Below are positions 44,356 through 53,450 of a DNA stretch of 64,000 bases, one piece after another; position 1 is the first letter of the stretch; every line of letters begins with the position of its first letter. The notes below the pieces were generated by a model. That model did no database searches. It worked only from the letters and a program-made list of their open reading frames with translations, and had not been told where the DNA came from. The position numbers and the translations under genes are program-made. Where the stretch lies: contig NZ_AOHX01000025.1 in NCBI RefSeq assembly GCF_000337735.1, positions 160,600-224,599 of the forward strand, given 5' to 3'. The DNA is from Natronorubrum sulfidifaciens JCM 14089. GTDB taxonomy: Archaea; Halobacteriota; Halobacteria; Halobacteriales; Natrialbaceae.

Positions 44356-45168
44356 ATGGCCGGGTTAGACGACGTGTTCGGGGATCTCTTTCGGAGTGTC
44401 GATGCAGTCGTCCTCTTTTCGCCCAGTGGCTCGTACTACGAGCGCTGTTCGGACATCGAGGACCTCGATCTGATCGTCATCGGGACGGAAAACGCCGTCG
44501 GTGCGGAGACGTTCGTCGAACTCCCACTCGCGTTCGATGATATCAGAGACCGAATCCGTTTCGGACTCGAGGGCGCGTTAGAACAGGACTTAATCGAGGA
44601 CGGCGACGAACTCGCCTGTGCGACGAGCGTCTTCAGTGACGGCATCGATACGGTCTCACGGGTCCGTGCAGACGCCGAAACGCATACGGGAATCTACGAT
44701 CTGTTCGTCAAATCCCGTGCGGAGCCGGAAGTGGTCAAGGCAATCCTCGAGTTGGCGATTGAACTGGGCAAGAAAGGACAGAAAGGCAAGCCCGTCGGAG
44801 CGCTGTTCGTCGTCGGCGATGCGGGGAAAGTGATGAACAAATCCCGCCCGCTATCGTACAACCCCTTCGAGAAGTCCCACGTTCACGTCGGCGATCCGAT
44901 CGTGAACGTCATGTTAAAAGAGTTCTCGCGGCTCGACGGCGCGTTTATCATCTCGGATGCGGGGAAGATCGTCTCGGCGTACCGCTACCTCGAGCCGTCC
45001 GCGGAAGGGGTCGATATTCCGAAAGGGCTCGGTGCACGCCACATGGCTGGCGGTGCGATCACGCGGGATACGAACGCGATTGCGATCGTCCTCTCCGAGA
45101 GCGACGGGCTCGTCCGGGCGTTTAAAGCCGGTGAGCTCATTCTGGAGGTCGATCCGGAGGCGTACTAA
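44356..45168 (+). CDS. dacZ: Diadenylate cyclase (c-di-AMP synthase) DacZ
   Basis: 270 residues. The C-terminal DAC domain has the DGA motif in SRLDGAFIISDAGKI (about 192-206) and GARHMAGGAITRDT (about 226-239), where most family members have RHR; here the third position is Met. The N-terminal part matches archaeal DacZ (VDAVVLFSPSGSYYERC). It makes c-di-AMP from two ATP, a messenger linked to osmotic control. It lies one base before a mechanosensitive channel gene, which fits that role. A TATA-like CTTATTC lies about 26-32 bases upstream. Confidence 0.92.
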   Translation: MAGLDDVFGDLFRSVDAVVLFSPSGSYYERCSDIEDLDLIVIGTENAVGAETFVELPLAFDDIRDRIRFGLEGALEQDLIEDGDELACATSVFSDGIDTVSRVRADAETHTGIYDLFVKSRAEPEVVKAILELAIELGKKGQKGKPVGALFVVGDAGKVMNKSRPLSYNPFEKSHVHVGDPIVNVMLKEFSRLDGAFIISDAGKIVSAYRYLEPSAEGVDIPKGLGARHMAGGAITRDTNAIAIVLSESDGLVRAFKAGELILEVDPEAY

Positions 45169-45169
45169 T

Positions 45170-45934
45170 ATGGACTGGCAGACCCTCATCGACGAACCAG
45201 CCGTCATCGCAGCAGCGGTGTTGGTACTCGGACTCGTCGTCGGCTATCTCGTCGGGCGGCTCAACGAAGAACTCCTGTCTGCATCCGGGGTGCCCGAAGC
45301 CGTCGAGGGAACGCCGTTCGAGCGGACCGCACAGTCGATCGGAACGTCGACAGTCGAAATCGTCGCACGATTGAGTTCGTGGTTCATTTACGGCATCGCC
45401 GTCCTGACGGCGATTCACATCGCGCAGTTGCTCGATACAGACGCGTTCTGGTTACGGGTGACGGAGTTCATCCCGCAAGTGTTTATCGCTGTTCTCGTAC
45501 TCATTCTCGGCTTTATTATCGCCGACAAGGCGGAACTGGTCGTCGGCGAATACCTTCGTGGCGTCAAACTCCCCGAGGTCTCGATCATCCCGAAACTGAT
45601 CAAGTACTCCGTGCTGTACGTGACGCTTATCATCGCACTGGGCCAGATTGGGGTCCACGTACTGGCGCTTTTGATTCTGCTTACGGTGTACGCCGTGGGT
45701 GTTGTCGTCGTCGGCACCGTCGCGTTCAAAGAGTTCCTCGTCTCGAGTGCGGCCGGGATCTACTTGCTGCTCAACCAGCCCTACGGAATCGGTGACCGGA
45801 TCAGGGTCGGCGATCAGACGGGAATCGTTCAGGAAGTCGATCTGTTCGTCACGAAAATCGAAGACGACTCCGAGGAGTATATTGTACCGAATCGAAAGGT
45901 GTTCGAGAACGGCATCGTCCGGATTCGAGAGTAG
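45170..45934 (+). CDS. Small-conductance mechanosensitive channel-like protein
   Basis: 254 residues from ATG 45170, which is 1 base after the dacZ stop. About five membrane segments come first. The C-terminal MscS core has AAGIYLLLNQPYGIGDRIRVGDQTGIVQEVDLF, followed by YIVPNRKVFENGIVRIRE. The protein ends soon after the beta domain and lacks the long C-terminal cage of classical MscS. It probably releases solutes on hypo-osmotic stress or serves as a target in the c-di-AMP pathway. Confidence 0.87.
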   Translation: MDWQTLIDEPAVIAAAVLVLGLVVGYLVGRLNEELLSASGVPEAVEGTPFERTAQSIGTSTVEIVARLSSWFIYGIAVLTAIHIAQLLDTDAFWLRVTEFIPQVFIAVLVLILGFIIADKAELVVGEYLRGVKLPEVSIIPKLIKYSVLYVTLIIALGQIGVHVLALLILLTVYAVGVVVVGTVAFKEFLVSSAAGIYLLLNQPYGIGDRIRVGDQTGIVQEVDLFVTKIEDDSEEYIVPNRKVFENGIVRIRE

Positions 45935-45942
45935 GCGAGGGA

Positions 45943-46767
45943 CTACTCCTCGAGTGAGAGGCCAGCGTGCCAGCGGTCCGCGCCGGCCTCGCGTTTGATC
46001 GCGTCCATCTTCGCGAGCAGGTGTGTCGCAAGCGTCGCGGTTTCGGCAGCGCGTGACTCGCCTTCGGTTCGGAACTCGCCGGTCTCTCGGTTGGCATAGA
46101 CGGTGCAGACGGCTCCCGCACGGAGCCCGTAGACGGTTGCGAGTGTCAGGATTGCACTCGCCTCCATTTCGATGTTTTTGACGTTCGCGGCCTTGAGTTG
46201 GTCGACGAGGTCGGCCGATCCGGCGGCTTCGAAGCCCTCGAATCCCGGACGCCCCTGCCCCGCATAGAAGGAATCCGCGCTCATCGTGACGCCAGTGTGA
46301 TACTCATAGCCGAGTCGCTCTGCTGCGGCGACGAGCGCGCTGACGACCTCGTAGTCGGCCGTGGCGGGATAGTCCGCCCGGACGTACTCCTCGCTCGTCC
46401 CCTCCTGTCGAACCGCCCCGGTCGTGATTACGAGATCCCCGACGGCCATCTCGGGCTGGATCGCCCCACAGGAGCCGACTCGGATGAACGTCTCACAGCC
46501 AACACGGGCGAGTTCCTCGACGGCGATCGCCGCCGAGGGGCTCCCGATTCCGGTCGACGTCACGGAGATCGGCGTTCCCTCGTACGTTCCCGTCGCAGTC
46601 CGGTACTCGCGATGGCGGGCTTTGTTGTCGTGGTCGTCCCAGTGAGCGACGATCGTCTCGAGTCGGTCGGGGTTGCCCGGAAGGAGCACGGTCTCGGCGA
46701 CGTCGGCGGGCCCGACCTCGAGGTGATACTGTACGTCGGCGTTCGGATTTTCGCTGTCGCCCGTCAT
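45943..46767 (-). CDS. udp: Uridine phosphorylase / nucleoside phosphorylase
   Basis: 274 residues. The PNP/UDP fold is seen in LLPGNPDRLE (about 28-37), TSTGIGSPSAAIAVEEL, CETFIRVGSCGAIQPEM (about 90-106) and the nucleoside-binding IEMEASAILTLATV (about 200-213). It cleaves uridine with phosphate to uracil and ribose-1-phosphate; other nucleosides are possible. It converges on the channel gene (8 bases) and has a palindrome over its TATA element. Confidence 0.9.
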   Translation of the reverse strand: MTGDSENPNADVQYHLEVGPADVAETVLLPGNPDRLETIVAHWDDHDNKARHREYRTATGTYEGTPISVTSTGIGSPSAAIAVEELARVGCETFIRVGSCGAIQPEMAVGDLVITTGAVRQEGTSEEYVRADYPATADYEVVSALVAAAERLGYEYHTGVTMSADSFYAGQGRPGFEGFEAAGSADLVDQLKAANVKNIEMEASAILTLATVYGLRAGAVCTVYANRETGEFRTEGESRAAETATLATHLLAKMDAIKREAGADRWHAGLSLEE

Positions 46768-46792
46768 CGAGTAGCGGCGATTCGCGCCGGCA

Positions 46793-46808
46793 CCGTATAT
46801 AAATACGG
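46793..46808 (-). promoter_or_regulatory. TATA element inside a palindrome upstream of udp
   Basis: CCGTAT-ATAA-ATACGG forms a 6-bp inverted repeat flanking the AT core. On the udp strand TTTATATA lies about 30-37 bases before ATG 46767, so the promoter and the palindrome coincide. That is the expected place for a repressor operator. Confidence 0.55.
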
Positions 46809-47049
46809 GGCGACCTGATCGCCGATCTGACTCGCGAGACCGGGATCGGAGCCACTGAGTTACGATCGGACGCGTGTCGAGTACGGGATCGGCCCCATGG
46901 AGACAGACGAGTCTGCAGCCGGAACGCAGGACTGTCTCGTTCGAGATGGTCTCGAGTACGGGCGACGAGGCCGATGATCAGCGGTCAGTGCCGACCGCAG
47001 ACCGTATGCGGGACGTGAAAAAACGATCGAGGCGTGTGTACCGCTCGAG

Positions 47050-47271
47050 TTACAGCTCCGAGTTCGAGACGTCCCGATCGGACGTCGTCTCGTCGCCGTC
47101 TTCGGGCAAGAACGCCCAGAGCAAGAGCCCAGCGGCGATGATTGCGCCGACGAACACCGTTTCGAGGACGCTCAGATGGATATCTGCCCAGGCGAGCACC
47201 GTCCGTAACTCGACGAGAATCGGTGCGAGAAACGCCAGCGCAACTAGCAGCCCTGCTTTCGAGATCCGCAT
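47050..47271 (-). CDS. Small membrane protein of the ba3 oxidase cluster (73 aa)
   Basis: 73 residues with two hydrophobic segments (AGLLVALAFLAPILVEL, about 6-22, and VLETVFVGAIIAAGLLLWAFL, about 36-56) and an acidic C-terminal tail. Its ATG overlaps the stop codon of oxidase subunit I by one base (TAATG), so it is the last gene of the same operon. It may be a small structural or assembly subunit. It resembles no domain that I can name. Confidence 0.75.
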   Translation of the reverse strand: MRISKAGLLVALAFLAPILVELRTVLAWADIHLSVLETVFVGAIIAAGLLLWAFLPEDGDETTSDRDVSNSEL

Positions 47272-49058
47272 TAGTTGATCACCCCCGAGAGCGCGGTCTG
47301 TGCGAAGTTACCGGCCGATTCGAGTGCGACAGTTGCGACGTGTTCGACGGCAAACGCGAGGAACGTCACTGACTCGAGGCTAACCGGAAGCGGGGGGATG
47401 TCGGGGCCGAAGAGCCCGCCACGGTCGACGATGCTCAACAGCGGAAGCGAGTACGCGAAGATCACGAGCACGATCGCGATCGCGGTCCAGAGTTTGAGGT
47501 TGTCGAGCACGCGCGGTGCATCATCGGAGCCGGACAGCGCCTCGGCGTACCCGTTGTCTGGAAGGGTGTCGCTGCGACTGCCGAATGCCGTGCCGATGAT
47601 GTTGGCAAAGAACAACACCAGCGAGAGGGTGAGCAACACGCCACCCAGTGCGATCTGGGCGTCAAGCTCACCGACAGAGCCGACGGCCGTTTCGAACTCG
47701 AAGCCTTCGTACTGTGGTTCGGCAGTCCGGCGTGGCATCCCGATCAATCCGGCGCGGTGCATCGAGTTCGTCATAAACGTCATCCCGATGAACCAGAGGA
47801 CGACCTGGACCAGCGCGACGGAGCGGTTCCAGAGTTCCTTGCCCGTCACCTGTGGGATGAACCAGTAGGAGACGGCCATAAACGTCAGCGCAACGGCAGT
47901 GCCGACGGTGAGGTGGAAGTGACCGACGACCCACAGGGAGTTGTGGACGAGATAGTTGATGTTCATCCCGGCGTTGACCATCCCTGAGAAGCCAGCGGCA
48001 GCGAACAGCAGGCCAGCAAGCGCCATCCCGGCGAAAACTGGGTCACGCCATGGAAGGGCTTTGAGCCAGCCGAAGTAGCCCGTGCCGCCGCGCTGGCGGG
48101 CACCGTGTTCCATACTGGCGACGACGGTAAACGCCGTCAGCAGGCTTGGTAACAGCAGGAACATCGTATTGGTCATCGCGATGAACTTGAACCCTTCCGA
48201 GATCCCGGGGTCGAGATACTGGTGGTGGATCCCCACCGGCGTCGACAGCAACAGGAACAGGACGAACCCGACGCGGGCCAGCGGGTCACTGAACAGTTTC
48301 CCACCGGAGAACTTCGGCAGCATGACGTACCACATCATGTACGCCGGCATCAGCCAGAAGTAGACGACTGGATGACCGAAGAACCAGAACAGCGTTCTGG
48401 TAAGCAGCGGGTTGACGGTCTCGATCCAGCCGAGCGACCACGGCAGCAAGAAGACGAGAATCGACGTGGCAACGCCCATCGTGGCGATATACCACATGAT
48501 CATCGTCGTCAGCACCATGAACGTCGGGAGCGGAATTCGCGCGTCGGGGTTTTCTTTCTTCCAAGCCCACCAGGACCGGAACCAGTCAGCCCCGGCGACC
48601 CAGGTCCCGACGACGAACAACACGAGACCGAGATAGAACAGGGGATGACCCTGTAGCGGTGCGTAGAACGTAAACAGCACCGCTGCGCTCATGTCGATCG
48701 AATCAGTCAAGCCAGCGAGGATCGGCACGGCGGCCATCACCGTTCCGATCGACATCAGTGCAACCCACGCCCAGGTGAATCGGATATCCTCGACTTCCCT
48801 GTCGAGACTGGTCGTCACAGCCCAGGTGAATACGCCCACGAGGAAGAAGATCGTGAACGTGATCACCATGAACACACCGTGTGCAGTGAGGACGGAGTAG
48901 TAGTTCGCCGAGTCGATAAACCGATAGATATCCGTTCGGTGAAGCGTCTGAATAATTCCGAACACGCCACCGAGTGCGAGTGCGACAAAGGAGCTGTAGA
49001 ACAGCGCCTTGACTACTTTCGCTTCTGCAGGGAACTGGTCAATGTATGCGTTACTCAT
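47271..49058 (-). CDS. cbaA: ba3-type terminal oxidase subunit I
   Basis: 595 residues from ATG 49058 (MSNAYIDQFP), which overlaps the subunit II stop by 8 bases. About 12-13 membrane helices are present. It shows the heme/copper ligands of haem-copper oxidases: SVLTAHGVFMVITF (low-spin haem), GHPVVYFWLMPAYMMWYVMLP (CuB His and cross-linked Tyr region), HHQYLDPG and VVGHFHLTVGTA (haem a3 and CuB ligands). GHPVVYF with this length and small partner subunits suits the ba3 (B-type) class. It reduces oxygen to water while pumping protons. Confidence 0.93.
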   Translation of the reverse strand: MSNAYIDQFPAEAKVVKALFYSSFVALALGGVFGIIQTLHRTDIYRFIDSANYYSVLTAHGVFMVITFTIFFLVGVFTWAVTTSLDREVEDIRFTWAWVALMSIGTVMAAVPILAGLTDSIDMSAAVLFTFYAPLQGHPLFYLGLVLFVVGTWVAGADWFRSWWAWKKENPDARIPLPTFMVLTTMIMWYIATMGVATSILVFLLPWSLGWIETVNPLLTRTLFWFFGHPVVYFWLMPAYMMWYVMLPKFSGGKLFSDPLARVGFVLFLLLSTPVGIHHQYLDPGISEGFKFIAMTNTMFLLLPSLLTAFTVVASMEHGARQRGGTGYFGWLKALPWRDPVFAGMALAGLLFAAAGFSGMVNAGMNINYLVHNSLWVVGHFHLTVGTAVALTFMAVSYWFIPQVTGKELWNRSVALVQVVLWFIGMTFMTNSMHRAGLIGMPRRTAEPQYEGFEFETAVGSVGELDAQIALGGVLLTLSLVLFFANIIGTAFGSRSDTLPDNGYAEALSGSDDAPRVLDNLKLWTAIAIVLVIFAYSLPLLSIVDRGGLFGPDIPPLPVSLESVTFLAFAVEHVATVALESAGNFAQTALSGVIN

Positions 49059-49848
49059 CGTTGTTGCCTCCGTCGTTTTCTTCCTCGAGTTCGTCAACCA
49101 CGGTCAGCGTCCCGCTCTCTTCGTAGTCGTCGACCGTGATCGTCCAGTCGTGGTCGCCCTCACCGAGATCCGACGAGTCGACGGTAAACGTCGTCTCTTC
49201 GGTGCTCTCCCCGGCGACGGTGATCTCCTCTTCGACCGTCTCGTCGCCGATCTCGAACGAAGCCGTCGTCTCGAGATCGTCGAGCATGCCGTTTTCGACC
49301 GAGACGTTGAACGTCGCCTCGTCGCCGAGTTCGACCTCGTCGTCGGCCTCGACCGAGAGTTCGGTCATGTCGAACTCGTCTTCAGGAACGACATGTAGCT
49401 GTCCCTCCATCGTGTGATGGAAATCCCCACAGTACTCGTTACAGACGATCCCGTACTCGCCGGGGTCGTCGAACTCGACCGTCATCGACGAGACTTCCCC
49501 GGGGATGACCATCGTGTTAACGTTGGTCCCGACGACGCTGAAGCTGTGAATGACGTCACGGCTTGTCACATAAAAGGTGACTTCACTGTCTGCCGGCACC
49601 TCGATCGGATCGGGCCGATACGTGAACGTTTGGGCGATGACGTACGCCTCATACTCGTTTTCACCCACGTGCTCGACGCGAGGTTCGCCGAAGTCTTCAT
49701 CGAGAGAGCCGGGGTTGACAGTATCTTCACTGTCGTCGATCATCGCGATGCCGAGTCCGACTGACCCGTACGTGATTGTTGCGATGAACCCGACGATCAA
49801 CAGCAATGCGGCGATCAACCACAGTTTCTCGTAGGAGTGAATGTTCAT
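49051..49848 (-). CDS. cbaB: ba3-type oxidase subunit II (CuA protein) with C-terminal extension
   Basis: 265 residues. There is one N-terminal membrane anchor (about 9-31). A cupredoxin domain follows with the CuA site CNEYCGDFHHTM (about 135-146; Cys, Cys, His and Met ligands present) and an upstream His in VIHSFSVVGTN. Residues about 165-255 are an extra CARDB-like beta domain (VELGDEATFNVSVENGM, EEITVAGESTEETTFTVDSSDLGEGDHDW), followed by an acidic tail. This extension is not part of a minimal subunit II (about 165 residues). Confidence 0.92.
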   Translation of the reverse strand: MNIHSYEKLWLIAALLLIVGFIATITYGSVGLGIAMIDDSEDTVNPGSLDEDFGEPRVEHVGENEYEAYVIAQTFTYRPDPIEVPADSEVTFYVTSRDVIHSFSVVGTNVNTMVIPGEVSSMTVEFDDPGEYGIVCNEYCGDFHHTMEGQLHVVPEDEFDMTELSVEADDEVELGDEATFNVSVENGMLDDLETTASFEIGDETVEEEITVAGESTEETTFTVDSSDLGEGDHDWTITVDDYEESGTLTVVDELEEENDGGNNDE

Positions 49849-50042
49849 CAGGCTATCCCCCCAATCAACATCGTCCCGATAACTGTCGGGTCGTTTCCAA
49901 GGAACTCAACGAAATACACGAACAACCAGAGGAATACCAGAATAAGAAAGTACAATCCAATCAGTGCGAGTGTTCCGACTGGATCGTACTCATCGTGGCC
50001 GATCTCCTGTAGTTGCTCTGACTCTTCTGTCGCCTGACCCAT
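49848..50042 (-). CDS. Small ba3 oxidase subunit (64 aa, one TM)
   Basis: 64 residues. A polar N terminus (MGQATEESEQLQEIGHDEYDP) precedes one long hydrophobic helix (VGTLALIGLYFLILVFLWLFVYFVEFLG, about 22-49, in two parts). Its stop overlaps the subunit II start by one base (TGATG). The architecture is that of subunit IIa of ba3 oxidases. It is the first gene of the operon on this strand, with a divergent partner 100 bases away. Confidence 0.75.
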   Translation of the reverse strand: MGQATEESEQLQEIGHDEYDPVGTLALIGLYFLILVFLWLFVYFVEFLGNDPTVIGTMLIGGIA

Positions 50043-50141
50043 ACGCCCGTGTTAGGATAGTTATTGCTTAACAGCTTGATTCATTCTCAGTCCGTAGGAA
50101 CAGTGGGTGTTATTATACAGTCCTGCTGCTACCTGTTCAGT

Positions 50142-50345
50142 ATGGAACTCGAGGAACTCTCTCCACGAGTTGGACTCGTGGTCGGATTGCTGGCGCTTCT
50201 GCCGGTCTCGTGGTACGCGTTCGGGAGTTCGCTGCCCGCTGGTGCCATCTCTGCACTCAACGTCGTGATCATCATCACGAGTCTCTATATCGCGTTTCAG
50301 CCCGTCCCGGACCATCACGCCCACGGTTCGAACAAGCCGTCGTAG
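50142..50345 (+). CDS. Small membrane protein, probably oxidase-associated (67 aa)
   Basis: 67 residues from ATG 50142 (MELEELSPRVG). Two hydrophobic helices (VGLVVGLLALLPVSWYAF, about 10-27, and AISALNVVIIITSLYIAF, about 35-52) are followed by a His-rich end DHHAHGSNKPS. It is divergent from the oxidase operon across 100 bases. Haloarchaeal ba3 clusters often have a small protein of this shape. TATTATAC about 25-33 bases upstream is a likely promoter. The His-rich tail might bind copper. Confidence 0.7.
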   Translation: MELEELSPRVGLVVGLLALLPVSWYAFGSSLPAGAISALNVVIIITSLYIAFQPVPDHHAHGSNKPS

Positions 50346-50518
50346 ACAGCTGGACTCGCGTTGGAATCGTTACGTGTCCGGCTCAGTCCCCAAACCGAAC
50401 ACTCGTTGTGTCACGATGACCACGTGCTGACCGTCCTGCTCGTGGACAAGCGTATGTGTCCGCATCGACTAGTGTCGCGTTACTAGCCACTGTAAGTCTT
50501 CGATACCGCCTGTAGGTC

Positions 50519-52978
50519 ATGAGTCGATTCCCGCCACACTCCGAACCCGATACCGCCGTCGAAACCCCCTCCAATGAGCCAGCCACAGGCACTCATCAGG
50601 CAGATGCTAACGACGAGTGTACGCTCTGTTCGTTCCCGACACCGGCCGATCCGATCACAGCAACCGATGTCGACGGGCGTTTTTGCTGTCAGGGCTGTCT
50701 CGAGGTCCACCGAACGCTCGAGACGGTCGACGACACCGACGCCGACGCCGTCCGTGATCGACTCGACGACGACGGCCCCGACATAGACGAGTTCGACGGC
50801 GAAGATGCGTTTCTCGCCGTCGACGGAATGCACTGTTCGACCTGTGAGGCGTTTCTCGAGACGCGGGCGACTGCCACTGACGGTATCAAGGGCGCAGAAG
50901 CCAGTTACGCGACGGATACACTCCGGCTGGTGTACGACCCCGACTCGCTCGAGGCGGAGACGCTTCCGGAACTCGTCTCCGGCTATGGCTACGACGCTCG
51001 CGAACGGAGTGAAAGACGCAGCGACGAGCCTCGAGACGCGGCGCTAGTAAAGTTCCTGATCGGCGGCGGGATGTTCGGCATGATGGTGATGGTCTGGTAT
51101 GCGCTGTTTCTGTATCCGACGTACTTCGGCTACGAGCCGTTGGCCGAGTTCGGCAGCTACGATGGCTATTACGTCGTTGCGAACATCTGGTTGATGACGT
51201 CGTTCGTCCTCTTTTATACCGGCTACCCCATCCTGCGTGGCGCGTACGTGAGTCTTCGCGCGGGCATGCCGAACATGGATCTGCTCGTGACGCTCGCTGC
51301 AACCGGCTCGTATAGCTACAGCACGCTCGCGATGGCCCTCGGTCGAACGGATCTCTACTTCGACGTGACAGTCGCGGTGATCCTCGTCGTTACCGCCGGC
51401 ACCTACTACGAAGGGCTGATCAAACGCCGCGCCGCCGGCTTGCTCTCTGATCTCACTGAGTCACAGGTCGACGAAGCCCGTCGTGCGGACGACGGGACAG
51501 TCGTTGCACTTTCGGCTGTCGACCCCGGCGAACGCCTGCTCGTCAGACCCGGCGAACGTGTGCCACTCGATGGGGGCGTCGTCGACGGACAGGCTGCCGT
51601 CGACGAATCGCTGGTTACAGGCGAGTCACTGCCCGTCGAAAAACGGCCGGGCGACCCGGTTCGTGGCGGGACTGTCGTCACCGACGCTCCGCTGGTCGTC
51701 GAAGTCGGCGACGACGCCGAGAGCACCCACGACCGACTCGTCTCCCTGCTCTGGTCGATCCAGAGCGCCCGACCCGGTGTTCAGCGGCTCGCAGACAAGT
51801 TGGCGACGATCTTCGTCCCACTGGTCGTCGCCCTCGCCGTGCTCGCTACGGGTTTCTTGCTTGTGACCGGCTCGAGCCCCGCCAGGGCGTTTCTCATCGG
51901 ACTGACGGTCGTCATCGTCTCCTGTCCCTGTGCGCTCGGCCTCGCGACACCACTTGCGATCGCCTCGGGTGTGCAGACGGCCGCACGACGGGGGATCGTC
52001 GTCGCCGCGGAGACGATTTTCGAGGATGCGCCGGCTATCGACATCGTCGTCCTCGACAAGACTGGCACACTCACTGAAGGTCGGATGTCCGTCGAGGCCG
52101 TCCACGTCACCACGGACACGGATTCGACAGCCACAGCCGTCGACACCGACACGATCTTGCGGCGTGCCGGAGCCGTTGAGGCACTCTCGGAACACCCCAT
52201 CGGACAGGCCATCACCGAGGCGGCGTCCGAAGACCACGCCCTCGAGGCCGTCGGCGCCGACGGGTTCGAACGATACTCCCGCGGCGTCAGCGGGATCATC
52301 GACGGCGAACGGGTGTTCGTGGGTCACCCCGACTTGCTTCGCGAACACGGACTTGCACTCCCCGACCCACTCGAGGACCGGATCGACCGCGTCCGAGCAG
52401 CTGGCGACGTTCCGGTCGTCGTCGGCTGGAACGATCGAGCCCACGGCATTGTCGTCGTCGGTGACTCGCCGCGCGAAGACTGGGAAGCCGCCGTCGAGAC
52501 GCTCGCCGAGGGTCGGGAGGTCGTCGTGCTGACCGGTGACGAAGGCGCATCGGCAGACCGGTTCCGGGCCGTCGACGGCGTCGACGACGTTTTCGCCGGG
52601 GTCCCACCGGAGGCGAAAGCCGAGACCGTTCGGCGACTCCGCGCACGCGGGACGGTCGCGATGGTCGGCGACGGGAGCAACGACGCGCCGGCGCTGGCCG
52701 CCGCAGACGTCGGTATCGCGATGGGAAGTGGAACACAACTCGCAACTGACGCTGCCGACGCCGTCATCGTCGGCGACGACCTGAACTCAGTCGTCGACAC
52801 CTTCGATATCGCTTCGGGAACCTACTGGCGGATTCGACAGAATCTTGGCTGGGCGTTCCTGTACAACGCGATCGCGATTCCGATCGCGATCCTCGGCCTG
52901 CTGAACCCGTTGCTCGCGGCGGTGGCGATGGCGGCAAGTAGCCTGCTGGTCGTGCTCAACTCCTCACGGTCGCTGTGA
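50519..52978 (+). CDS. Copper-transporting P1B-type ATPase
   Basis: 819 residues. An N-terminal Cys-rich segment (CTLCSFP...CCQGC, about 34-60) comes first, then one HMA domain with GMHCSTC (103-109). Eight membrane segments include the transport motif SCPCALG (Cys469 and Cys471). The phosphorylation motif is DKTGT (Asp513), and the hinge is [10 protein letters not shown]. The layout, with an N-terminal CxxC/CCxxC unit, is that of FixI/CtpA-type ATPases which supply copper for oxidase assembly rather than for detoxification. The adjacent ba3 oxidase supports this role, but export cannot be excluded. A GC-rich gap of 173 bases precedes it. Confidence 0.9.
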   Translation: MSRFPPHSEPDTAVETPSNEPATGTHQADANDECTLCSFPTPADPITATDVDGRFCCQGCLEVHRTLETVDDTDADAVRDRLDDDGPDIDEFDGEDAFLAVDGMHCSTCEAFLETRATATDGIKGAEASYATDTLRLVYDPDSLEAETLPELVSGYGYDARERSERRSDEPRDAALVKFLIGGGMFGMMVMVWYALFLYPTYFGYEPLAEFGSYDGYYVVANIWLMTSFVLFYTGYPILRGAYVSLRAGMPNMDLLVTLAATGSYSYSTLAMALGRTDLYFDVTVAVILVVTAGTYYEGLIKRRAAGLLSDLTESQVDEARRADDGTVVALSAVDPGERLLVRPGERVPLDGGVVDGQAAVDESLVTGESLPVEKRPGDPVRGGTVVTDAPLVVEVGDDAESTHDRLVSLLWSIQSARPGVQRLADKLATIFVPLVVALAVLATGFLLVTGSSPARAFLIGLTVVIVSCPCALGLATPLAIASGVQTAARRGIVVAAETIFEDAPAIDIVVLDKTGTLTEGRMSVEAVHVTTDTDSTATAVDTDTILRRAGAVEALSEHPIGQAITEAASEDHALEAVGADGFERYSRGVSGIIDGERVFVGHPDLLREHGLALPDPLEDRIDRVRAAGDVPVVVGWNDRAHGIVVVGDSPREDWEAAVETLAEGREVVVLTGDEGASADRFRAVDGVDDVFAGVPPEAKAETVRRLRARGTVAMVGDGSNDAPALAAADVGIAMGSGTQLATDAADAVIVGDDLNSVVDTFDIASGTYWRIRQNLGWAFLYNAIAIPIAILGLLNPLLAAVAMAASSLLVVLNSSRSL

Positions 52979-53011
52979 GCGCTCGCGGCACGCAGGAACC
53001 GTCGGCAACGG

Positions 53012-53404
53012 CTACTCGAGGGTTTCTTCGGAGATCGTATTCGGCAACAGTTCGCCAAGCGTGTACTCCGTCGGCGGTTCGCCCTCGCCTTCATCACAGA
53101 TGACGAGCAGATCGTCATCACAGAACTCGGTCAGCGTCTGGCGACACATCCCACAGGGAGTGACGCCGTCCCGGCGACTGGAGCTGACGGCGATCCGTGT
53201 AAACTCGCGGTGGCCGGTTTTGACCGCCTCGGCGATCGCGACCTCCTCAGCGTGAAGGCTGTTGCTGTAGTTGGCGTTCTCGAGGTTACAGCCGACGAAA
53301 ACTTCGCCGGAGTCGGTCTCGAGCGCAGCGCCGACGGCGTACTCCGAGTAGGGGACGTGGGCAGCCGACTGGACGTTACGAGCAGCCTCGATCAGGTCGT
53401 GCAT
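53012..53404 (-). CDS. cdd: Cytidine deaminase
   Basis: 130 residues. The zinc site is intact: HAEEVAIAEA (about 50-59; His ligand and catalytic Glu) and PCGMCRQTLTEF (about 82-93; two Cys ligands). YAVGAALETDSGEVFVGCNLENA is the preceding family segment. It deaminates cytidine and deoxycytidine to uridine forms in pyrimidine salvage, and may feed uridine phosphorylase. It lies 46 bases downstream of the phosphohexomutase on the same strand. Confidence 0.93.
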   Translation of the reverse strand: MHDLIEAARNVQSAAHVPYSEYAVGAALETDSGEVFVGCNLENANYSNSLHAEEVAIAEAVKTGHREFTRIAVSSSRRDGVTPCGMCRQTLTEFCDDDLLVICDEGEGEPPTEYTLGELLPNTISEETLE

Positions 53405-53450
53405 GGCGGAGAGTGACTCGGGCCGAACGCAAGAATCTGCCTACTATGGG

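Noticed and set aside
46896..46976. 26-codon ORF between udp and the oxidase cluster
   Set aside because: The frame is short and has no signal, motif or promoter placement.
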